Assembly: GCA_031270145.1 (NCBI GenBank)
Contig: JAISYD010000011.1
Location: 1-6,171, forward strand
Origin: Planctomycetota bacterium
Lineage (GTDB): Bacteria; Planctomycetota; SZUA-567
DNA length: 6,171 bases
Direction: 5' to 3'
Part shown: one piece after another, positions 1 through 5,893 of the stretch
How the letters are laid out: every line of letters starts with the position of its first letter
How positions within the stretch are numbered: position 1 is the stretch's first letter
Notes under the pieces: model-generated
Told to the model about the DNA's origin: nothing
The model's input: only the letters and a program-made list of their open reading frames with translations
The model's database searches: none
Program-made: the position numbers and the translations under genes

Positions 1-179
1 CAAACAGAAACGATTACGCCGCATATATTATCGTTCGCGCCGGGATAGTCAATCTTATTTTTGTTTTTTCGAAAAATATCTTCGCCGCCGCCGCGGAGCG
101 GTATTTCGCCGAAAAGCGTCAATTTTGTCTGAAGAAGATCGGGCGCGATATCCGATAACCTTCCTTGGGGAAGTTCCAA
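1..179 (-). CDS. possible C-terminal part of a minus-strand gene, running off the left edge
   Basis: This is a minus-strand reading frame, open from a stop at 228-230 to the window edge, with a TTG codon at 179-177 as the first plausible start. The visible product is about 59 residues and reads like protein, with few low-complexity stretches. Near the edge it contains GANDNICGVIVSV, which resembles the DN-x-x-x-x-V-V end of PPM/PP2C-type phosphatases, where the Asp binds metal. Against a real gene: there is no ATG, no good ribosome binding site, the upstream catalytic part of a phosphatase is absent, and third-position G+C is only about half, far below the other genes here. It could be a truncated remnant, a foreign gene or chance. 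Confidence 0.18.
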   Translation of the reverse strand, partial: MELPQGRLSDIAPDLLQTKLTLFGEIPLRGGGEDIFRKNKNKIDYPGANDNICGVIVSV

Positions 180-220
180 AGACCCGCTTTTCCCCGCGGC
201 CTTGGTTGTCCGGCTATTTT

Positions 221-261
221 GTTTTTCTCAACTTCCATAGTATTTGGAAGTTATGAAAAAC
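221..261. repeat. interrupted inverted repeat upstream of the barrel gene
   Basis: The left arm GTTTTTC, two unpaired bases and AACTTCCA (221-237) match the right arm TGGAAGTT, two unpaired bases and GAAAAAC (245-261) around a 7-nt centre. That makes 15 paired positions with one symmetric 2x2 mismatch. No T-run follows on either strand, so it does not look like an intrinsic terminator. It could be a protein-binding site or a structured part of a leader. A perfect 12-bp palindrome of the same T5C/GA5 type lies at 65-76. Confidence 0.45.
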
Positions 262-270
262 GAGCCCGCT

Positions 271-380
271 CCGTCCCGGTTGTGGGGAAGGCGGATCGCC
301 GGAGGTTTCCCTTGGGGACGGATCCGCCGCGTCCGCTTCCGGGCGGTCGGGATGGACAAGCGGAGATGGGCTTTTATTTC
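271..380 (+). promoter_or_regulatory. leader with competing hairpins before the barrel gene
   Basis: Three inverted repeats lie just upstream of the barrel gene. CCGTCCC at 271-277 pairs with GGGACGG at 315-321. GGCGGATC at 290-297 pairs with GATCCGCC at 321-328. TCCGCTT at 332-338 pairs with AAGCGGA at 358-364, and a T-rich CTTTTATTTC follows at 371-380. The first two are interleaved and share base 321, so they cannot form together as simple nested hairpins. The third has a terminator-like look, but its loop is 19 nt and six bases separate the stem from the T-rich run. This could be an attenuator-like leader, but the pairings are short and GC-rich sequence produces such matches by chance. 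No convincing promoter was found in 1-270. Confidence 0.25.
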
Positions 381-413
381 CGGTTTTGAGGCGGGAGGAT
401 TGGAGGAAACGCG

Positions 414-1472
414 ATGAAGAAGATGTTGGTGTTCCTGATGGCCCTGGTTTTGGCCGCGTCATGGCTTGGTTCGGTTTCCCGGGCCTCCGAAATTTATTCG
501 GATTCCCCCTATGCCGCCCAGATCGGTATGCAATCGTTCAATATGAGCATTGCGAAACGGCTGGAATCGGTGCGTTTGGGCTTTCTCGACCTGAACGCCG
601 CCAGCGCCCCGCTCTTCGGCTCCGGCGACGCCCTGGCCGCGCCCTCGTCCCGGGCCGCCGGCGTCAAGAGTTCGGCCAGTCGGCGCTATTTGGACTGCGT
701 CTACAACAACGGCTTCACCGTCTGGGGCGATTTTTACCAGACCTGGGCCAAGCAGAGCAGCCGCGACGGCAACGCCGGCTACGAATATCGCGCCTCCGCC
801 CCGGCCTTCGGCCTGGACTGGAGCGGCGGCAATTTCAGCATCGGGCTCGCCACCACCTACAACTGGGGCCGGCTCAAGTCGCGGGAGGGATCCGAGCGCC
901 TGAAGGCCCGCTCCTGGGACACCACCCTTTACGGGCAATACAACGTCGAGAAGTTTTACGTCTCCGGCGAGCTTTCCTACGGCTACAACCGCTATAAGGG
1001 AACGGGCGCCGGAGCCTGGGCGAACATCGGCAGCGCCTCCTACCATTCGAATTCCTTCAATCTCGACGTCGAATTCGGCATGAAGTTCAACTTCAGGGAT
1101 TTGCTGGTGACTCCGCACGCCGGCATGCGCCTCTTCACCGACCGCCGGGACGAGATAGGAAACGCCGGCCGGCAAAGCTACTACTCCTGGGAAACGCCGC
1201 TTGGCGTCAACCTGGCCTATGCCGTGCGGGCCGGCGGCGCCCTGATTGTCCCCAGGATCCAGGCGGCTTGGATACCCGAATTGGCCAGGCGGAGGGCCAG
1301 ATGGGGAACCAATTGGCAAGCTCCCAGGCACGCCCGCAACGGTTTCCTCCTGGGCGCCGGCATTGAGGCGAAAATCACCAAGCAACTGTCCGGGCATATC
1401 GACTACACCGCCAACTTCCGCAAGCACGCCAACGAGCACCACTGGAACTTTGGCGTCGGCTTCACCTTCTGA
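414..1472 (+). CDS. autotransporter-type outer-membrane beta-barrel protein with little or no passenger
   Basis: The product (352 residues) has a Sec signal peptide: a KK start, a hydrophobic core at about residues 4-18, and a likely cut after Ala24 (SRA). Residues 25-95 form a short polar region with no recognisable domain. From about 96 to 352 there are alternating aromatic and polar strands typical of the autotransporter beta-domain (for example FTVWGDFYQTWA near 101-112 and FYVSGELSYGYNRY near 181-194). The last residues, GVGFTF, end in Phe, the usual outer-membrane sorting signal. The barrel is close to the usual 250-280 residues, but the passenger that normally precedes it is missing. 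It may be a stand-alone barrel or porin-like protein. The start is set by GGAGG at 402-406, 7 nt before the ATG. A terminator follows, so this is probably a single-gene unit. Substrate and role are unknown. Confidence 0.85.
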   Translation: MKKMLVFLMALVLAASWLGSVSRASEIYSDSPYAAQIGMQSFNMSIAKRLESVRLGFLDLNAASAPLFGSGDALAAPSSRAAGVKSSASRRYLDCVYNNGFTVWGDFYQTWAKQSSRDGNAGYEYRASAPAFGLDWSGGNFSIGLATTYNWGRLKSREGSERLKARSWDTTLYGQYNVEKFYVSGELSYGYNRYKGTGAGAWANIGSASYHSNSFNLDVEFGMKFNFRDLLVTPHAGMRLFTDRRDEIGNAGRQSYYSWETPLGVNLAYAVRAGGALIVPRIQAAWIPELARRRARWGTNWQAPRHARNGFLLGAGIEAKITKQLSGHIDYTANFRKHANEHHWNFGVGFTF

Positions 1473-1493
1473 GCCAAACCGGCTTCTCTCCAT

Positions 1494-1841
1494 TCATCTC
1501 TTGGGCGACGAGCTCCTCGCGGACGGCGGAAACGCCGTCCGTAATTTATTTGGGCGTCCGGGGCGGATCGCCTTTGCCGGGCTTGCCGCGCTTGCGCGGA
1601 TCCTGCCGTTGACGCCATCCTGATTGGCCGCGAAACTGGCGGCGGCATTCGGGTTCCTGAGCATGGCGGCGGCGTTGCTGTCGGCCTGGCTGGCGGTCGG
1701 CGGCACGTTGACCGCGATCTTCGGCTTGGCCGGCTTTTGCCTCGGGACAGCCCGGATTTCCTGGCCGCCGATGGAAACGGCGTCGGCCAGGCCGTTGTGA
1801 CGTGAAACAGCAAAATTTTTATCATCCTGTAAAATAATCGA
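1494..1841 (-). pseudogene. possible decayed minus-strand coding region
   Basis: A minus-strand frame stays open for 115 codons between a TAA at 1844-1842 and a TGA at 1496-1494. Its translation between about 1800 and 1590 has a protein-like composition (for example GLADAVSIGGQEIRAV) and roughly 85-90% G/C at third positions, like the genuine genes. It has no ATG at its start: the first usable codons are GTG at 1706 and an internal ATG. A second minus-strand frame supplies a basic tail ending in TAA at 1548-1546, just beside the terminator hairpin, where a convergent gene would be expected to end. One frameshift near 1590 would join the two. This fits a truncated, frameshifted gene remnant. 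I do not recognise the family. GC-rich DNA gives long open frames by chance, so this is tentative. Confidence 0.22.
1520..1552 (+). terminator. intrinsic terminator after the barrel gene
   Basis: CGGACGGCG at 1520-1528 pairs perfectly with CGCCGTCCG at 1533-1541, a 9-bp GC-rich stem closed by a GAAA tetraloop of the stable GNRA type. A T-rich run, taatttattt, follows directly. The hairpin starts 48 nt after the barrel stop codon. The T-run is interrupted by A, so efficiency may be moderate. On the minus strand there is no T-run after the stem, so termination is expected mainly for plus-strand transcripts. Confidence 0.7.
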
Positions 1842-1868
1842 TTAAAGATTTCCACAAAAAAAAATCTT
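1835..1868. promoter_or_regulatory. dyads upstream of and overlapping the operon promoter
   Basis: A perfect 10-bp palindrome TAATCGATTA lies at 1835-1844. Directly after it, AAGATTT at 1845-1851 is repeated inverted as AAATCTT at 1862-1868, with a spacer that includes most of a nine-A run (1856-1864). The second dyad reaches into the -35 element. The A-run could also act as an UP element for RNA polymerase. Positions fit a regulator site for the transporter-cysK operon, but the DNA is AT-rich and short dyads are common in such sequence. Confidence 0.35.
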
Positions 1869-1894
1869 GACAATCATTATAAATCCCATATAAA
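1867..1894 (+). promoter_or_regulatory. sigma70-type promoter of the ABC transporter-cysK operon
   Basis: A perfect -35 hexamer TTGACA (1867-1872) is followed after 16 nt by TATAAA (1889-1894), five of six matches to the -10 consensus. Transcription would start near 1901, giving a leader of about 33 nt, too short for a riboswitch. A 15-bp dyad (CATATAA, one base, TTATATG; 1887-1901) covers the -10 and the predicted start, where a repressor could act. The flanking sequence is much more AT-rich than the genes. Confidence 0.75.
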
Positions 1895-1933
1895 TTATAT
1901 GTATTATAGCCCTATCTATGAAAGGAGTATGCC

Positions 1934-2923
1934 ATGCGTAAAATTTTTTGCGTTGTTTTGTTTTTGGCTTTGGTTGCCGAGCTTTTGCCGGGAGCGAAGG
2001 GCTGGGGCGCGGACAGGATTATTGTGGCCGACGCCAACTCCACCCATCACCTCAACCTGTATGTGGCTTATGAAAAGGGTTTTTTCGGCGAGCGCGGCCT
2101 GAAAATCGAAATCCAGCAGACCAGCGCCGGGGTAGCCGCGGTGGCGGGCGGGACGGCCGATATCGTCTTTAACTGCCCGACCGGAGTTATCGCCCCCATT
2201 GCCAAGGGGCAGAACATCACCATCATCTCGCAGGTAAAAATACCCTGCACTTCCGTCCTGGTCGTGCCCGTAACGTCTTCCGTAAAAAAGCCCGGAGATC
2301 TTCAGGGGTTGCAGCTTGCCGGCCTGTCCACTACCTGCTGCGCCGTCATCGCCATCCGCGACGCTCTGAAAACCCAGTACAATACCGAGTTTAGCCTCTC
2401 CGCCCTGGCTCCCGGCGCCGCTTTGGCCGCGCTGGAAGCCAATTCGGTGAGCGGCGCCATCCTTGAGGAGCCCTTCGTCGCCGAAGCCCTGCTCCTGAAG
2501 GATTCCTCCGGCAAGTCCAAATACAAGACCATCTTCGACGGCCATTCGGACGCCGACAACGACGGGAAGAAGGAAGCCAACCTGGCTGGGGAAAATCCGC
2601 CCTGCCGGACCATAAACGCCAATCGCAACTTCGTCGACTCGCGCCTCCCCGACGCCATTTCCTTCATTGCCGCCATCGACGAAGCGGACAAGCTTATCCG
2701 TTCCAATCCCGTCGCCCCGGACATCGTCGCCATCGCTCGCAAATATGTTCCGAACGTATCCGAGCAGGCCATCATCAACAGCAATCCCAAACTCGGCTTT
2801 CAGGTCGCCCTGGACACCCGCGGGCTGATTGGCTACGCCCAGGCGCTGGTCAATCAGGGAGCGATCGACAACAACCCCGGCGAAGCGCTATTCGCGCCGC
2901 AGTTCAAGGGAATAACCTGGTGA
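1934..2923 (+). CDS. periplasmic substrate-binding protein of a NitT/TauT-type ABC transporter
   Basis: The product (329 residues) captures the ligand in the periplasm for the permease and ATPase encoded next. A Sec signal occupies about residues 1-23, with a likely cut after AKG. The mature part follows the NMT1/SsuA-like plan: a first strand and loop with VADANSTHHLNLYVAYEKGFF (split at about residues 31-51), then GGTADIVFNCPTG (72-84), the hinge-side KKPGDLQGLQLAGLSTTCC (118-136), and LEEPF (177-181). These are the segments that line the cleft in the family. Unusual features are five cysteines in the mature chain (81, 105, 135, 136, 224), a His pair at 38-39, and DADNDG at 206-211, resembling a calcium-binding loop. 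The ligand cannot be read from the sequence; sulfonate-like or other sulfur compounds are suggested by the linked cysK. AAAGGAG at 1921-1927, 6 nt upstream, fixes the start. Confidence 0.88.
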   Translation: MRKIFCVVLFLALVAELLPGAKGWGADRIIVADANSTHHLNLYVAYEKGFFGERGLKIEIQQTSAGVAAVAGGTADIVFNCPTGVIAPIAKGQNITIISQVKIPCTSVLVVPVTSSVKKPGDLQGLQLAGLSTTCCAVIAIRDALKTQYNTEFSLSALAPGAALAALEANSVSGAILEEPFVAEALLLKDSSGKSKYKTIFDGHSDADNDGKKEANLAGENPPCRTINANRNFVDSRLPDAISFIAAIDEADKLIRSNPVAPDIVAIARKYVPNVSEQAIINSNPKLGFQVALDTRGLIGYAQALVNQGAIDNNPGEALFAPQFKGITW

Positions 2924-2927
2924 AAAA

Positions 2928-3755
2928 GTGAACGACGAGTATGAAACGCGGGGAATCCGCCGATTGCTGCGGGAAATCGGCGGATTCCTCGGAAACGCGC
3001 TGGGGAATTTCTTTTCACCCGGGTTTCTCTGTCTTTTCATTCCGCTTCTACTGCTCTGGGAATTCCTGCCCCGGCTGGAAATAATTCCGGAAAGCCTCCT
3101 GCCGCGCCTGAGTACCGTGGCGGCGACTTTCCTCAACATGCTCCTGCACAAGCGGCTTCTGCTCCACGTCCTTTACAGTCTGGGGCGTTTCTTCGCCGCC
3201 TTCGGCATCGCGGTGGCTCTGGCCGTGCCCATCGGCCTCCTCATGGGCTGGAACCTGAAAATCCGCGCCATGCTGCTTCCGCTTTGGCAACTCCTCTCGC
3301 CGATTCCCCCCCCCGCCTGGGTTCCCATGACCATCATCGTCTTCGGGATCGGCAGCAACATGCACATTTTCCTAATGTTCATAGGAATATTCTATCCCGT
3401 TCTTTTCAATACCTACCAGGGCATCAAGGACACCGATCCCCGTTATCTCGCCTCCGCCCGGGTCTTCGGGGCCAGTGAACTCACCCTGTTGCGCAAGGTC
3501 TATTTCTGGCACGCCTTCGGTTCCATCATCATGAGCCTGAAGACCGGCGTCTCCATGGGGCTGGTGATGCTGGTGATCGGCGAAGCCTACGGCGGCAGGA
3601 TGGGCATAGGCTATCTCTTGGGGCAGGCCAAGGACTATTTCCTCATTCCCGACATGATGGTCTGCATGGCGGTCACCGGCTTTATCGGCTGGTTCCTGAT
3701 CGAAGTGCTCAAATACGTGGAAATCAAGCTCGCCGTCTGGAAAGTTGGGAGATAG
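2928..3755 (+). CDS. ABC transporter permease, NitT/TauT (SsuC-like) type
   Basis: The product is the inner-membrane channel subunit, 275 residues, with about six hydrophobic segments (roughly residues 30-48, 82-108, 112-126, 132-162, 195-218, 244-264). The family pattern PIPPPAWVPMTIIVFGIG is at 125-142. The cytoplasmic coupling loop that contacts the ATPase (EAA motif) is ASARVFGAS at about 175-183, followed by LLRKVYFWHAFGSI. Length and layout match SsuC/TauC-like permeases, which act as homodimers. The start is a GTG 4 nt after the stop of the binding-protein gene; the nearby ATG at 2941 is out of frame. GGTGA at 2919-2923 overlaps that stop and may serve as a weak ribosome site, suggesting coupling to translation of the upstream gene. 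Confidence 0.9.
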   Translation: MNDEYETRGIRRLLREIGGFLGNALGNFFSPGFLCLFIPLLLLWEFLPRLEIIPESLLPRLSTVAATFLNMLLHKRLLLHVLYSLGRFFAAFGIAVALAVPIGLLMGWNLKIRAMLLPLWQLLSPIPPPAWVPMTIIVFGIGSNMHIFLMFIGIFYPVLFNTYQGIKDTDPRYLASARVFGASELTLLRKVYFWHAFGSIIMSLKTGVSMGLVMLVIGEAYGGRMGIGYLLGQAKDYFLIPDMMVCMAVTGFIGWFLIEVLKYVEIKLAVWKVGR

Positions 3756-3760
3756 GCCGC

Positions 3761-4672
3761 ATGATCGAAGCCCGGGGCATCGGCAAATTCTTCTCGGTGG
3801 TGAACGACAAGGGGCTGGCCGAGGGACTGACCGCCGTCCTGAACGTGTCGCTCGCCATTCCCGACGGGAGGATTGTCAGCCTGGTCGGCCCCTCCGGCTG
3901 CGGCAAATCGACTTTCCTGGAGATACTGGCCGGACTCCAGGCCCCCAGCGACGGCGAGATTCGCATTGACGGAAAGCTGGTGCTGGAGCCGCTCCCTTCG
4001 ACCCGGAGGGAAATGGAAGAGTACAAGCGGCGCTACCGCTTCATTTCGCCCTTGGCCAACGGCGTCTTCCGGGATCGCCCCAAGCACGACATTGCCATGA
4101 TTTTCCAGGATTACGCGGTTTTCCCCTGGATGACGGCCATGCAGAACATCGTGTTCGCCTTGAAACTCCGGTCGGCCGGCAAGGGACGTTCCGAACGCCC
4201 TTCCCGGGCGCGGATGGCGGAAAAGGCGCGATTTCATCTGGGTCGGGTCGGATTGGCCGGGGCGGAAAACAAATATCCGTCCCAACTGTCCGGCGGCATG
4301 CGGCAGCGGCTTGCCCTGGCGCGGGCGTTGGCGGTGGAGCCGAAAATCATCCTTATGGACGAGCCTTTCGCCGCCGTCGACGCCCTGGCCCGGGAGAAGT
4401 TGCAGGACGATCTTCTGCGCCTCTGGGGCGAAACGCTGGAGAGCCCCCGTCCCGTCATCATCGTCATGGTGACCCACGACGTGTCGGAGGCGGTCTATCT
4501 TTCCGACGAGGTGATCGTCTTCTCCCCTTGTCCCGGAACCATCCGCAACCGGATTCCCGTCGACATTCCCCGGCCCAGGGCCAGGACCGATCCGGCCGGG
4601 ATAGAATTGCAGGAACGCGTCTTCGCCATGCTGCAATACGACATCAACCAGGAAAGCGAATATACCATATGA
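3761..4672 (+). CDS. ABC transporter ATP-binding protein, NitT/TauT (SsuB-like) type
   Basis: The product (303 residues) hydrolyses ATP to drive transport. All catalytic motifs are present: Walker A GPSGCGKST (43-51), Q-loop Gln116 in FQDYAVFPWMT, signature LSGGM (176-180), Walker B IILMDEP (196-202), D-loop AAVD (204-207) and H-loop His239 in VTHD. The FPWMT sequence after the Q-loop is typical of the nitrate/sulfonate/taurine branch. It is longer than the usual 250-270 residues because of a charged insertion of about 25-30 residues (roughly 79-108, rich in Arg, Lys and Glu) just before the Q-loop, a region that faces the permease. The start has GGGAG at 3747-3751, 9 nt upstream. The gap from the permease is 5 nt, and the 3' end overlaps cysK by 4 nt. 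Confidence 0.92.
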   Translation: MIEARGIGKFFSVVNDKGLAEGLTAVLNVSLAIPDGRIVSLVGPSGCGKSTFLEILAGLQAPSDGEIRIDGKLVLEPLPSTRREMEEYKRRYRFISPLANGVFRDRPKHDIAMIFQDYAVFPWMTAMQNIVFALKLRSAGKGRSERPSRARMAEKARFHLGRVGLAGAENKYPSQLSGGMRQRLALARALAVEPKIILMDEPFAAVDALAREKLQDDLLRLWGETLESPRPVIIVMVTHDVSEAVYLSDEVIVFSPCPGTIRNRIPVDIPRPRARTDPAGIELQERVFAMLQYDINQESEYTI

Positions 4673-5640
4673 ACGCGCGCGACGACGGCGGAACGGCGGC
4701 CGACAGCCGAGGCCGAATCTATGCGGACATCACCGCGGCGCGGGGCAACACCCCTCTGGTCCGCCTGGCCAAACTGGGCCGGGGGCTGCCCGGCGCCATT
4801 CTCGCCAAGCTGGAATCGTTCAACCCCATGAACAGCGTCAAATGCCGCATCGGGGCGGCCATGCTGGACGCGGCCGAGCGCGAAGGGAAGCTCAAGCCCG
4901 GCGGCGTCGTGATCGAGCCGACCTCGGGCAACACCGGCATAGGACTTGCCTTCGCTTGCGCCGCCCGCGGCTACCGGCTCGTCCTGACCATGCCGGAAAC
5001 CATGTCGGTCGAGCGCCGCAAGCTGGCCGGGATGCTGGGAGCCGCGGTGGTGCTTACTTCCGGCAAGGACGGCATGAACGGGGCGGTTCGCAAGGCCAGG
5101 GATTTGCTGGCCCAAACGCCGGGCGGCTTCATGCCGCTCCAATTCGAGAATCCGGCCAATCCGGAGGCGCACCGGCGCACCACGGCGGAGGAAATCTGGG
5201 CCGACGCCGGCGGAGCGGTGGACGCCTTCATCGCCGGCGTGGGAACCGGCGGCACCATAACCGGCGTCGGCGAAGTGCTCAAGGCCCGCAGGCCGGGCGC
5301 GAGGATAATAGCGGTGGAACCCGACGCCTCGCCCGTGCTCTCGGGCGGCAGGCCGGGGCCGCACCGCATTCAGGGCATAGGCGCCGGCTTTGTCCCGAAA
5401 ATCCTCAACCGCTCCCTCTTGGACGAAGTCATACGGGTGACCAACGAGGATGCCATCCGGACGGCGCGGGAAACCGCCCGCGTGGAGGGCATCCTTATCG
5501 GCATTTCCGCCGGAGCGGCGGTCTGGGCGGCCCGGCTGGTTGCCGCCAGGCCGGAAAGCGAAGGCAAGAATATCGTGGTCATACTGCCAGATTCGGGCGA
5601 ACGCTACCTCTCGACCCAGCTTTCGGACTTGGAAAATTGA
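4669..5640 (+). CDS. cysK: cysteine synthase A (O-acetylserine sulfhydrylase), PLP-dependent
   Basis: This cytoplasmic enzyme makes L-cysteine from O-acetylserine and sulfide. The 323-residue product has the whole fold-type II PLP pattern: GNTPLVRL (26-33), the PLP lysine Lys58 in NPMNSVKCRIG, the substrate-binding TSGNTG (85-90), the phosphate-binding GTGGT (192-196), PGPHRIQGIGAGF (229-241), GISAGAA (278-284) and PDSGERYLST (307-316). The Cys after the PLP lysine is also found in E. coli CysK, so it is not a defect. The motifs favour CysK over CysM or cystathionine synthase. The C-terminus is short, ending soon after YLST. The ATG lies within the ATPase stop (ATGA), so translation is probably coupled; AGGAAAG at 4650-4656 is 12 nt upstream. 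Its place in a transporter operon suggests that the imported compound feeds sulfur metabolism; this is inference. Confidence 0.93.
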   Translation: MNARDDGGTAADSRGRIYADITAARGNTPLVRLAKLGRGLPGAILAKLESFNPMNSVKCRIGAAMLDAAEREGKLKPGGVVIEPTSGNTGIGLAFACAARGYRLVLTMPETMSVERRKLAGMLGAAVVLTSGKDGMNGAVRKARDLLAQTPGGFMPLQFENPANPEAHRRTTAEEIWADAGGAVDAFIAGVGTGGTITGVGEVLKARRPGARIIAVEPDASPVLSGGRPGPHRIQGIGAGFVPKILNRSLLDEVIRVTNEDAIRTARETARVEGILIGISAGAAVWAARLVAARPESEGKNIVVILPDSGERYLSTQLSDLEN

Positions 5641-5655
5641 CTGGCGCCGGATGTT

Positions 5656-5684
5656 GCCGTCTCGCCCAACCCCGGGGCGACGGC
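5656..5684 (+). terminator. GC-rich hairpin after cysK, possible terminator
   Basis: Starting 16 nt past the cysK stop, GCCG (5656-5659) and TCGCCC (5662-5667) pair with GGGCGA (5675-5680) and CGGC (5681-5684). This gives 10 bp with a 2-nt bulge and a 7-nt loop. No T-run follows, so it is not a standard intrinsic terminator. It may mark the 3' end of the operon or protect the mRNA. Confidence 0.3.
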
Positions 5685-5861
5685 GGCGCATCCATACAGC
5701 CTTCGCGAACTCCCTGGCGTTGAAACGCCTGCTCAAAATATGGCGGCGCCTCTTCTTGCTCTTGACCTTGCCGACCGCGCCTTCCGGCGCGATCCAGTCG
5801 ATGTTGCAACCTTTTATAGTTTTGCTTGTTATAAAATAGTTAAAAAATTCGAATAATTTCC

Positions 5862-5890
5862 TTGACATTTTTAATTTCATCATGTAGAAG
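5862..5890 (+). promoter_or_regulatory. second TTGACA promoter candidate, pointing right
   Basis: A perfect TTGACA at 5862-5867 lies downstream of an AT-rich run. At 17 nt spacing the -10 would be TAGAAG (5885-5890), matching four of six consensus bases and lacking the final T. The A/T-rich 5812-5860 stretch resembles an UP element and contains a 7-bp dyad (TTTTATA 5812-5818, TATAAAA 5830-5836). The predicted start falls near 5897, inside the following stem-loop. No supported gene follows within the window. Confidence 0.35.
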
Positions 5891-5893
5891 GTT

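Noticed and set aside
459..1493. Long minus-strand open frame of 344 codons opposite the barrel gene
   Set aside because: It is antisense to a gene with a clear signal peptide, barrel strands and ribosome binding site; its composition (Gly, Ala, Val and Arg runs) is typical of shadow frames in GC-rich DNA.
1561..1602. Short tandem-like repeats (tttgccggg, cttgccgcg, cttgcgcgg)
   Set aside because: Three imperfect 9-nt units in GC-rich DNA; too short and divergent to call a repeat array.
1901..1933. Riboswitch (for example SAM type) before the transporter operon
   Set aside because: The predicted leader is only about 33 nt and has no room for an aptamer.
3635..4636. Minus-strand frame of 333 codons opposite the ATPase
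   Set aside because: It is fully antisense to a gene carrying every ABC ATPase motif; His-, Gly- and Arg-rich composition marks it as a shadow.
4528..4668. Upstream extension of cysK by 47 codons
   Set aside because: The extension lies wholly inside the ATPase gene and has no family counterpart; the ATG at 4669 gives a normal CysK N-terminus.
4819..4851. Cys in place of Asp after the PLP lysine of CysK as a possible defect
   Set aside because: E. coli CysK has the same SVKCRIG sequence, so this is a normal variant.
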